DNA of 64,000 nt. It comes from Planctomycetota bacterium. Lineage in GTDB: Bacteria; Planctomycetota; B15-G4. Location of the stretch: positions 124,001 to 188,000 of the forward strand of contig JAQWOM010000038.1 of the NCBI GenBank assembly GCA_029245865.1, written 5' to 3'. Below are positions 35,855-42,934 of the stretch, one piece after another (position 1 is the stretch's first letter; the number at the start of each line of letters is the position of its first letter). The position numbers and the translations under genes were made by a program. Below the pieces are notes generated by a model, which was not told the origin of the DNA, ran no database searches, and was given only the letters and a program-made list of their open reading frames with translations.

Positions 35855-36402
35855 GTTTTCGCCGTCGCTCTGTCGACGTAGCTCTGAACGCTTTTCCGGT
35901 CGATCTTTTCGTCGTGGACCTCGAAGCTTCGAGCGTTCGCAATGCCCACCGTGCGCAGGAAGAGCCCTGCGTCTCGCACGAAGCGAGATCGTGTGTGAAG
36001 CGTCGAGAGGTAGATGCCAAAGCGACTTGGCGCCACGTTGCGGACATCGGTCCAGGGCAGGTGGCGGTTGGCGCACAGCGGGCCAGATTCATGAGCGCCC
36101 GTTGCATCGAGGCTGTAGTGCCTGGGTAAGAACCAGGAACGTAGGCTGAGAGAGAGCAAGAAGAAGGCCAGGATGCCCAGGGATGCCGACCCGCTGTATT
36201 CGAAGGCGAGAGTGCTTGCGATGGCGAGCACGCCTACGAGGAGTACGGCCCGCAGGGGGTCAGAGGCCGCCGGGTGAACAGTCCACCGGAGATGGCCGTG
36301 GGACGCCGTGGGCGAGGAGGCCGTGCTCGTCGTGGTGCATGGCTCGCGGGATGGCTCCGGATCGATCTGGGAGAGCATCGCGGGCGGCACAACGTGATGC
36401 AT
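35851..36402 (-). CDS. Membrane-anchored PH-like protein, first gene of the MutL-like cluster
   Basis: The start at ATG 36402 gives 183 residues; the longer frame to 36498 would run into the upstream region. Two hydrophobic helices (PLRAVLLVGVLAIASTLAFE and SLGILAFFLLSLSLRSWFL) form a hairpin, followed by a beta-rich C-terminal domain whose pattern (HYSLDATGAHE, LPWTDVRNVAPSRFGIYLST) matches YcxB/bacterial PH-domain proteins. No function is known. It is the promoter-proximal gene of the eight-gene minus-strand set; the 196 bases upstream (36403-36598) hold no gene. Confidence 0.6.
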   Translation of the reverse strand: MHHVVPPAMLSQIDPEPSREPCTTTSTASSPTASHGHLRWTVHPAASDPLRAVLLVGVLAIASTLAFEYSGSASLGILAFFLLSLSLRSWFLPRHYSLDATGAHESGPLCANRHLPWTDVRNVAPSRFGIYLSTLHTRSRFVRDAGLFLRTVGIANARSFEVHDEKIDRKSVQSYVDRATAKT

Positions 36403-36598
36403 GGCTGCTGTTCTCCACTCTGAAGGCGGCTCGAAACCTCGAACACTGTCCCCGGGATCGGGGGTTCGAGTCCAGACAGGGCAAAAGGGGCCCGACATCC
36501 TACCGGGAGGGGTGGTACGCGGCCAAGCAGGCCTGAGGGCTCGCTGTGGGCCTCGGGCAGGCCAGCCTGTCGCTGGGTTGCAACGAGAGGCTGTGGGT

Positions 36599-37387
36599 GT
36601 GGATCATGCCGCTGTGAGCCTGACCGTCTGCATCATGACTCTCAATGAAGAGGCCAATCTGCCTCGGCTCTTCGCGTCCATCGAGGGACTGGGTGCGGAG
36701 ATTGCCGTGTTGGATTCGCACAGCACCGACCGGACGCGGGAGATCGCGCGGGCGGCAGGAGCGCTCGTGCTCGAAGAGGATTGGCGGGGCTGGACGCTAC
36801 AGCGTGCGCGCACCCTCGAGTTGGGCTCGGGAGACTGGATCCTTTGTATGGATGCAGATGAGTGGCTCGATGACACATTGCGTGATGCGATTCTTGCGGC
36901 CATGGCGGGGGCACCTGAGGACGTGGACGGTTTCGCATTGAACCGACGCACGCGTTATCTCGGTGGCTGGATCGATCATTGCGGTTGGTCGCCGGAATGG
37001 AGAGTTCGCCTGGTGCGTCGAGGGAAGGTGCAGTGTGTCGGGATCGATCCTCACGACAGACTGGAGGTGAATGGTCGTTCGGTGAATCTTGATTCCGGGC
37101 GCCTGAATCACCTGCCCTATCCGACGCTTGCCGCGCACATCAACAAAGTGAATCACTACACCACGGAAATGGCTCGCCAGAGGGCCGAGCGTGGCATGCG
37201 CCCAACACTGGCAAAGTTGGTGTTGCGTCCTGCATGGCGCTTTTTTCGTATGTACGTGTTGCGCCTGGGCTTCCTCGATGGATGGCGAGGTTTTGTCCTG
37301 TGTTCCGTGGGCGGCTTCTACGTTTTTCTGAAGTACGCGAAGCTACGCGAGTTCAGTCGCGCTTGCGTGTCTGACGACGACGTTTGA
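36599..37387 (+). CDS. Family 2 glycosyltransferase, WaaE/KdtX-like
   Basis: The GT-A fold is clear: TVCIMTLNEEANLPRLFASI, then AVLDSHSTDRTREIARAAG and the metal-binding DXD-type CMDADEWLDD. The region RRTRYLGGWIDHCGWSPEWR is typical of the LPS core beta-1,4-glucosyltransferase (WaaE/KdtX) branch of GT2. A C-terminal amphipathic segment (FFRMYVLRLGFLDGWRGFVL) probably binds the membrane. The start GTG 36599 follows GAGAGG by nine bases; an ATG at 36401 is in frame but adds a Gly/Arg-rich leader that does not look coded. It would add a sugar to lipid A-core or a related glycolipid. Its 3' end overlaps the convergent YgiQ-like gene by 35 bases. Confidence 0.82.
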   Translation: MDHAAVSLTVCIMTLNEEANLPRLFASIEGLGAEIAVLDSHSTDRTREIARAAGALVLEEDWRGWTLQRARTLELGSGDWILCMDADEWLDDTLRDAILAAMAGAPEDVDGFALNRRTRYLGGWIDHCGWSPEWRVRLVRRGKVQCVGIDPHDRLEVNGRSVNLDSGRLNHLPYPTLAAHINKVNHYTTEMARQRAERGMRPTLAKLVLRPAWRFFRMYVLRLGFLDGWRGFVLCSVGGFYVFLKYAKLREFSRACVSDDDV

Positions 37388-39371
37388 CGCTTTGGTGAGC
37401 CTTGGGGGGCGTGCCGAGCAACTCTTGCTCGTGGACGTAGCGGTCTGCATCGGCTGCGCGTCGATTCGCCCGCGCGTCGACGGCTTCGGGCGTTGGAGTG
37501 GGCTTGATGAGGCACTGGGGGCCATGGCCGATGAGGTCTTCTCGCCCCGCAGATTTGAGTGCCTGTGAGACCTCAAACCAGTTCTCTGGTTTGAAAAACT
37601 GCATCAGCGCGCGCTGCATGCGCCGATCCTTGAGCTTGCGGGCGACCGGAGTCGGTTGCAGGGTGTGTGGATCCAGCCCCGTCCAGTAGACGGAACTGGC
37701 CAGATCCATGGGGGCCGGTATGAAATCTTGCACCTGGCGGGGTCGATAGCCGGCTCCTTTGAGGAAGACCGCCAGTTCGATCATGTCTTCCAGCGCTGAG
37801 CCTGGGTGCCCCGCGATGAAGTAGGGCACGAGGTACTGTTCTTTGCCTGCCTCGTGACTGACCGCTTCGAACTGCTCGGCGAAGAGCTCAAAGCTCTTCT
37901 GGGGCGGTTTCTTCATGGCCTTGAGAACCCGCTCACTCACGTGTTCAGGAGCCACCTTGAGGTGCCCGCTGACGTGGTGTGTGCTCAGCTCACGCAGGTA
38001 TTCGGGCGAGCGGTTGGCAAGGTCCATGCGGACTCCCGAGGCGACGTGGACACGCCGGATGCCGGGGCGCTCCCGAGCCTCGCGCATGAGCTCGACGAGA
38101 GGGGCGTGATTCGTTTCGAGTTGCTTGCAGATGCTCGGGAAGACGCAGGAAAGTCGGCGGCACTTGGACTCTATTTCTGGCGATTTGCATCGCATGCCAT
38201 ACATATTCGCTGTCGGCCCGCCGATGTCGGAGACGACACCCTTGCTGCGCTCATCGGCTGCAACCTTGTCGACCTCTTCAAGTACAGACCGCTTGCTGCG
38301 TGACTGAATCACTCGTCCCTGATGTGTGGTGATGCTGCAGAAGGAACATCCACCGAAGCATCCACGCATGATCGTGATGCTTTGAGCGATCATATCTTCC
38401 GCTGGAATACGCTCCTTGTAAGACGGATGCCGACGGCGGGTGAAAGGGTGCCCGTAGGTCGCATCCATTTCCGCTTCGTTCAGTGGGAGCGCAGGTGGGT
38501 TCTGCACGACCGTGCGGTCGCCATGCCGTTGGACAAGACGGCGTGCATTGAAAGGGTTCGTCTCTCGATGAATCAGTCGGGTCGCGATGGAGAATGCGCG
38601 TGGATCGGTCTTGACGGCTTCGAATTCGGGAAGACTGACAGTCGCTGCATCGGGCCCATCCGGCTCGGCTGGGAAAGGGGCTTCCGGGTGTGGTGTGCCG
38701 TCGGCCAGCATGCCTTCGGAAAAAGCTGGGAGCGCCTGCTTCTTGCCTAGCATGTAGGCGGTCCCGCGAATGTCGGTGAGTTCTCCCACCGGTGTGCCTG
38801 CGTCGAGTCGCTCGGCGATTTCTGTAATCGCTCGTTCACCCATGCCGAAAACAATCAGGTCTGCCTTGCTGCTCACCAGAGCCGAGGGTTTGACGGTGTC
38901 GGACCAGAAGTCGTAGTGCGCGAGTCTCCTCAGGGAGGCCTCGACCCCTCCTGCGATCACAGCGACGCCTGGAAAGGCTTCGCGGCAACGTTGCGCGTAG
39001 ACATTGGTCGCGCGATCTGGCCTGAGACCTGCCCGCCCGGCGGGCGAGTACGCGTCTTCACTGCGCGGCCTGCGGTTGGCCGTGTAGTGGTTGAGCATGG
39101 AGTCCATGTTGCCTGCGCTTACGCCAAAGCAAAGGCGAGGGCGGCCGAATACGCTGAAGGCTTCGGCAGAGTGCCAGTCGGGCTGAGCGAGGATCGCCAC
39201 TCGCCATCCCGCGGCCTCGAGGGTGCGCCCAATGAGTGCTGCGGCGAACGAGGGGTGATCGATGTAGGCATCGCCTGACACGAGGACAACATCGACCGAT
39301 TCCCACCCGCGCCGTGCGACGTCCGCCGCAGACATGGGCAGGGGGAGTTGCGAAGTGGGCGGGATGCTCAC
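37353..39371 (-). CDS. YgiQ-family radical SAM protein
   Basis: The 672-residue protein has the UPF0313/YgiQ organisation. It starts LPLPMSAADVARRGW, then VDVVLVSGDAYIDHPSFAAA (B12-binding-like N-terminal domain), CFGVSAGNMDSMLNHYTANR, and the radical SAM cluster motif RGCFGGCSFCSITTHQGR. A methionine-rich conserved loop ADIGGPTANMYGMRC-like segment follows. YgiQ proteins have no established reaction. The GTG start is chosen because the LP.MS leader belongs to the family. The C-terminal basic stretch after KAHQSVKRRRQT may bind nucleic acid. It lies 50 bases downstream of rpmH on the same strand. Confidence 0.85.
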   Translation of the reverse strand: MSIPPTSQLPLPMSAADVARRGWESVDVVLVSGDAYIDHPSFAAALIGRTLEAAGWRVAILAQPDWHSAEAFSVFGRPRLCFGVSAGNMDSMLNHYTANRRPRSEDAYSPAGRAGLRPDRATNVYAQRCREAFPGVAVIAGGVEASLRRLAHYDFWSDTVKPSALVSSKADLIVFGMGERAITEIAERLDAGTPVGELTDIRGTAYMLGKKQALPAFSEGMLADGTPHPEAPFPAEPDGPDAATVSLPEFEAVKTDPRAFSIATRLIHRETNPFNARRLVQRHGDRTVVQNPPALPLNEAEMDATYGHPFTRRRHPSYKERIPAEDMIAQSITIMRGCFGGCSFCSITTHQGRVIQSRSKRSVLEEVDKVAADERSKGVVSDIGGPTANMYGMRCKSPEIESKCRRLSCVFPSICKQLETNHAPLVELMREARERPGIRRVHVASGVRMDLANRSPEYLRELSTHHVSGHLKVAPEHVSERVLKAMKKPPQKSFELFAEQFEAVSHEAGKEQYLVPYFIAGHPGSALEDMIELAVFLKGAGYRPRQVQDFIPAPMDLASSVYWTGLDPHTLQPTPVARKLKDRRMQRALMQFFKPENWFEVSQALKSAGREDLIGHGPQCLIKPTPTPEAVDARANRRAADADRYVHEQELLGTPPKAHQSVKRRRQTRKRD

Positions 39372-39421
39372 GGCCGGAGTCCGCCTCGGAGATGCAGGGG
39401 CCTGAGGGGCCCTCGGCCGCC

Positions 39422-39553
39422 TCAGTTAATCGATCGGCCGCGAGCACGACGCCGCCGGATGATGCGGCGGCCGCCCACGGTCTTCATGCGCGCGCGGAAG
39501 CCCGTCTTGCGACGCCGCTTGGTGTTGCTGTTGCGCAGTTTGACCTTGGTCAT
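39422..39553 (-). CDS. rpmH: 50S ribosomal protein L34
   Basis: The 43-residue, very basic protein reads [20 protein letters not shown] then [20 protein letters not shown], the L34 signature. The start is ATG 39553, with GGAG ten bases upstream. L34 normally begins MKRTYQPS in many bacteria; here the N-terminus is [10 protein letters not shown], as in Planctomycetota and some others. The usual partners dnaA, rnpA and yidC are not adjacent: an RluD-like synthase lies upstream and a YgiQ-like gene downstream. Confidence 0.93.
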   Translation of the reverse strand: MTKVKLRNSNTKRRRKTGFRARMKTVGGRRIIRRRRARGRSIN

Positions 39554-39650
39554 GAGATGGTGACTCCGTGTCCTGATCCTGATCGGGGCGCCACTGAGGC
39601 GACCGGGCATCCTACGGGAGGCGGGGGGAGCACTGCAACTGCCCGTTTAC

Positions 39651-40727
39651 TCAGCTTGTGGGCTCTGGCTGTTCTTCATCGAGGCCCTGATCGAGGCCCT
39701 GATCGAGGCCCTGATTCGGGTCGACCGGGACGCAATGGCGATGCAACTGCGCCATCAGGACTTCAAGGTCTTCTGTGAACGGTGCCTCGACGACCAGGTC
39801 GCCCCATCGAAATCGCGCAGCATGAAGGGCTGGACGCTGAAGGACGGGGCGTTCGGGGCGCCCTCGCTTCCTGCGGTAGTCCAGCTTCAGTTGGCTCAGG
39901 AGCAATCGATCGTCCTCTCCGTAGAGCCGGTCGCACACGATGGGATGGCCAGCCAGCGCCAGGTGAGCCCGGACCTGGTGGCTGCGCCCGGTGTCGGCGG
40001 CCCACAAACGCAACAAGCTGAAGCCGCGCAGGCGTTCTTCCATGTGCCACAGAGTGGTGCATGGGCGGCCATGCCTGGGGTCGGCAATCATGCGGGCGTC
40101 GCTTTTGCGGCGCTTGCCCAGGGCCGTGTCGAACTGCCCTGAATCCTCCCGCAGAGCTCGGCGGATGACGGCTAAATATTCCACGCGCGCCTCGCCAGAC
40201 CGGAAAGCAGCCGAGAGCCGGCGTTCGGCCTCCTGATTTCGCGTGGTGATGACCAGTCCCGAGGTGTCCTTGTCGAGGCGGTGCCCGGGGCGCAGCCGTC
40301 CTCCGTCGGTCTGCAAGGCAGCGAGCTTTTCGAGCACCGAGCGGCCGGACCCCACCCGACTCGCGTCGAAGGGTAATCCGCTTTGCTTCGAGGCGATGAC
40401 GCAGTGCTTGTCTTCGTGGAGCATGGTCAGGTGATCATGTTTGGGAGTCCGGGCGAGTTGGTCCAGCGAGATGCTGGATGTGACCAGATCACCTGTGCGC
40501 AGAGTGATCGAAGGGCCTGCTAACTCTCCGTTCAACTGAAGATTTCCGTCTCTCGCAGCCGCGCCGACGAGTTGGCGGTCTAGCGGGCCGGCCTGCGCAT
40601 CCAGGAATTTCATCAGCGACTTGCCGTGATGCTCCCGAGTCACCTCGAGATGGACACCGTCTCCACTTAGCTCAAGGGAGGGGCCACTCAAGTTCTTATC
40701 TCCGTTGCCATCCCCGTTTGCTCTCAT
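39651..40727 (-). CDS. Pseudouridine synthase, RluA/RluD family
   Basis: The enzyme isomerises uridine in structured RNA. The catalytic motif GHRLDKDTSGLVITTRN contains Asp D152. An S4-like RNA-binding region (residues about 30-90, with SLMKFLDAQAGPLDRQL) precedes it, and LRLWAADTGRSHQVRAHLAL followed by HPIVCDRLYGEDD completes the RluA fold. From ATG 40727 it is 358 residues; the longer frame starts beyond a tandem repeat. The C-terminus ends in an odd Asp/Gln tail built from three QGLD repeats, coded by a 12-base tandem repeat. It lies 97 bases upstream of rpmH on the same strand; RNA modification and ribosomal protein genes may be co-transcribed. Confidence 0.87.
   Translation of the reverse strand: MRANGDGNGDKNLSGPSLELSGDGVHLEVTREHHGKSLMKFLDAQAGPLDRQLVGAAARDGNLQLNGELAGPSITLRTGDLVTSSISLDQLARTPKHDHLTMLHEDKHCVIASKQSGLPFDASRVGSGRSVLEKLAALQTDGGRLRPGHRLDKDTSGLVITTRNQEAERRLSAAFRSGEARVEYLAVIRRALREDSGQFDTALGKRRKSDARMIADPRHGRPCTTLWHMEERLRGFSLLRLWAADTGRSHQVRAHLALAGHPIVCDRLYGEDDRLLLSQLKLDYRRKRGRPERPVLQRPALHAARFRWGDLVVEAPFTEDLEVLMAQLHRHCVPVDPNQGLDQGLDQGLDEEQPEPTS
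39678..39716. repeat. 12-base tandem repeat, three copies
   Basis: Three near-identical copies of gaggccctgatc (the last ends in att) code the QGLD-QGLD-QGLD tail of the RluD-like protein. The unit is a multiple of three, so copy number changes would keep the frame and alter tail length. Confidence 0.8.
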
Positions 40728-40750
40728 GACTTGTTTGCCTGAATCCTTCA

Positions 40751-40789
40751 AATCTCGCCCACTGAATCTTGCCCACTGAATCTTGCCCA
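40751..40789. repeat. 14-base tandem repeat, 2.8 copies
   Basis: Units aatctcgcccactg, aatcttgcccactg and aatcttgccca follow each other between the RluD-like gene start and the end of the first esterase gene. The unit is not a multiple of three, so it would break any frame and supports placing the RluD-like start at 40727 rather than further upstream. Confidence 0.75.
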
Positions 40790-40801
40790 AAGGTAGGGCG
40801 G

Positions 40802-42703
40802 TCAGGGGGCGATGTATAGGCCCCACAGGTTGCTCACTGTCTGAAGTGTGCCTTGAGCATCTGTGGTGACGACCTGAGTCGGGAAACGTAAGCCCAGCAG
40901 GGTCGATTGATTGGGGATCGTCTGCGTGAAGCTGAAGTCGCCGGCCGCATCCAGCGGGAGGAATCGAATGATCGAGGGAGGCCCGGGGAACGCCGTCAGC
41001 AGAAGGTTGTCGACGGGCGTGAACATTTCGACTGCGGCCACGACGAGATAGACATTCGTGTCAGCAGGAGGCCCGTCGATGGTGAAGTCGAGAGAGGCTC
41101 CGATGGACGCAGGGTTTGGTGAGGTGGTGAGTTTGGTCACCCAGGTCGGGTCGTGCACGACTTTCAGATCTGAAGTCGTCCCTGCCGGAATCTCCACACT
41201 CAGCGTGCCGTTGCCAGTTGGTCCACCCGTGGGATCGGAGTCGACCAAGGTGACCAGGGATCCGACGAGTGGGACTTTCATGTAGCTGGGACTGTCAGGG
41301 AACCCGGTGAGGTAGAGGCGAGTGGGATTCAGTCCGGCGTTGGTGACCTGGACTCGGTACGGCATGGCCCCGGAAAGCCCCGCGGCGCTGACATCTACGT
41401 GCAACTCGTCGGCATTGGAGACTTCCGAGATCGTGATCAGCTTGGCGGCTGTATTCACGGTGGCATCGAGGTATGTGAACTCACCTTCGGTGTCTTGCAC
41501 CGTCGAAGCCCAGGAGACGGCAGCACTCAGATCTTGCTGGGCACTGAAGTCTGCGGGCTCTCGATTCGCAGTCTTTCCATCGAAAAAGTCGAACAGATCC
41601 GCTTCGTCCAGAACCTCCCACGAGTGGGTGCCGGACACCGGGGGGATGCCTGGAATCACTGTGCCTGACATCACGACCTTTTCCGTGGTGGCTCCAACCG
41701 CCTGTAAGGTGGTGTCGAGTTGTTCGCAGAGGATGGGGACCTGGGGCAGCGTGTCCTGATCGTCGTAAGTGATGTACGTCGGCACGGACCCAAGGTTGGT
41801 GGCCATGCTGAGGGATGTCAGGGCGACAGCCGAGCTCAAGGGTGGATAGCTGGCGGTGTCGTCATGCAGCAGACTGGAGGCTTGGTATGCGAAGAGCTCT
41901 GTGCTGGGCGGCCCGTCAAAATTGAACGGGTTCTCCATCCACATCTGCAAGGCGGAATCGGCCATGGTGTACTCCATGACCCAGTCGCCAGTGCAGGAGA
42001 CAAGACCCAGTGCGGCAATCATGATTCCGGATGGATCGCGGTGGCGCGCGGCGAAGTTTGCGCTGATCGCGGCTCCTAAAGAGAAACCAACCATGTACAG
42101 CCGGTCAGGATCAACATTGTGATTGTCGATCATGTACTGGATGGCTGCATACGTGTTCTGTTGTGAGATGGGTGTGCCGAAAAGCTGGTCGTCAACGCCT
42201 GTGACAGAGACGTAGATCCAGTCGCGCGCGTTGGCTTCTTCATCCAGGGTCGAGAGCCCGGCCGGGCTGCTTGCTGATGCGCCGAAGCCGTGATAAGCGA
42301 TGACCATCGGATGGGCCGGGCCGAACAGCGTGTAGCCATCAGGCAACTGATAATGGATCAGTTCGGCAAAGCCCGTTCCCGTGAGTTCACTGGGGACCCA
42401 CTTCGTGGTCATGGTCGCGGCGAGGGTGCCACCACTGTCAGCGGGCGCGCCATAGGGTAGGCGGTCCGCATAGAGCATGCTGTTGCGCGGCGAGTCCGCC
42501 GTGATGGGCGGCAAGGGGGGGAATCCCAGTGTCCCGGTGATGGCAATGCGCTGCTGGCGGGCACGCTCGTCGAGCGCGTTGCCGTCGAGGGGTGTGCCCG
42601 GCACCTGGGGAGCAACGCCCGATGCGGTGGACTGAGCGCTGGCCGAGGCCAGAGCGGCCCAGAGCGTGATCTGCACGGCGAGGATCAGCAGGGAGCGGGC
42701 CAT
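40802..42703 (-). CDS. Secreted alpha/beta hydrolase (esterase/PHB-depolymerase type), copy 1
   Basis: From ATG 42703 the 633-residue protein starts with a signal peptide (LLILAVQITLWAALASASAQ). The alpha/beta hydrolase core shows an oxyanion strand AYHGFGASAS, the nucleophile elbow GFSLGAA with Ser S208, a late acid region (PTYITYDDQDTLPQVP) and a catalytic His in GTHSWEVLD. The HGxG-type elbow and the VTGVDDQLFGTP block resemble feruloyl esterase or PHB depolymerase relatives. About 230 C-terminal residues form beta domains that may bind a surface or substrate. The substrate is unknown. It is a diverged tandem paralogue of the next gene upstream. It is followed by the RluD-like gene. Confidence 0.75.
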   Translation of the reverse strand: MARSLLILAVQITLWAALASASAQSTASGVAPQVPGTPLDGNALDERARQQRIAITGTLGFPPLPPITADSPRNSMLYADRLPYGAPADSGGTLAATMTTKWVPSELTGTGFAELIHYQLPDGYTLFGPAHPMVIAYHGFGASASSPAGLSTLDEEANARDWIYVSVTGVDDQLFGTPISQQNTYAAIQYMIDNHNVDPDRLYMVGFSLGAAISANFAARHRDPSGIMIAALGLVSCTGDWVMEYTMADSALQMWMENPFNFDGPPSTELFAYQASSLLHDDTASYPPLSSAVALTSLSMATNLGSVPTYITYDDQDTLPQVPILCEQLDTTLQAVGATTEKVVMSGTVIPGIPPVSGTHSWEVLDEADLFDFFDGKTANREPADFSAQQDLSAAVSWASTVQDTEGEFTYLDATVNTAAKLITISEVSNADELHVDVSAAGLSGAMPYRVQVTNAGLNPTRLYLTGFPDSPSYMKVPLVGSLVTLVDSDPTGGPTGNGTLSVEIPAGTTSDLKVVHDPTWVTKLTTSPNPASIGASLDFTIDGPPADTNVYLVVAAVEMFTPVDNLLLTAFPGPPSIIRFLPLDAAGDFSFTQTIPNQSTLLGLRFPTQVVTTDAQGTLQTVSNLWGLYIAP

Positions 42704-42756
42704 GGCGTCTTGGGCGTTTTGAGCGGAGGTTTCAGTCGGCCCCAGTCCCAGTCTAG

Positions 42757-42774
42757 GAGCGGCGCGTGCCGCTC
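42757..42774 (-). other. Perfect hairpin upstream of esterase copy 1
   Basis: A seven-pair stem (42757-42763 with 42768-42774) closes a four-base loop GCGT-type turn. It lies 54 bases before the esterase ATG on the minus strand and 161 bases past the end of copy 2. It has no U-run. It could be a leader element or a transcript-end stabiliser. The rest of the 231-base gap 42704-42934 shows nothing else clear. Confidence 0.4.
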
Positions 42775-42934
42775 GAATCGGGAACAACCTGAACCGAACT
42801 GGGGGTACTTTGAGTTTACGTTCAGTTTCCTGGATCTGCCAGATGCACTCGCTGAAGGGCTCTGAGCAGCCTCTGGGTACCTTTTAGTCGCCCGGACCCC
42901 GAGAGTTCCCGAAAAGGGCGCTGTTTGGGTGGCC

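Noticed and set aside
36455..36490. tRNA-like T-arm sequence (gggggttcgagtcc)
   Set aside because: The five bases after the loop (CCAGA) do not pair with the GGGGG before it, and no acceptor stem, D arm or anticodon arm can be drawn upstream. It resembles the true tRNA-Leu T arm by chance or as a remnant too small to call.
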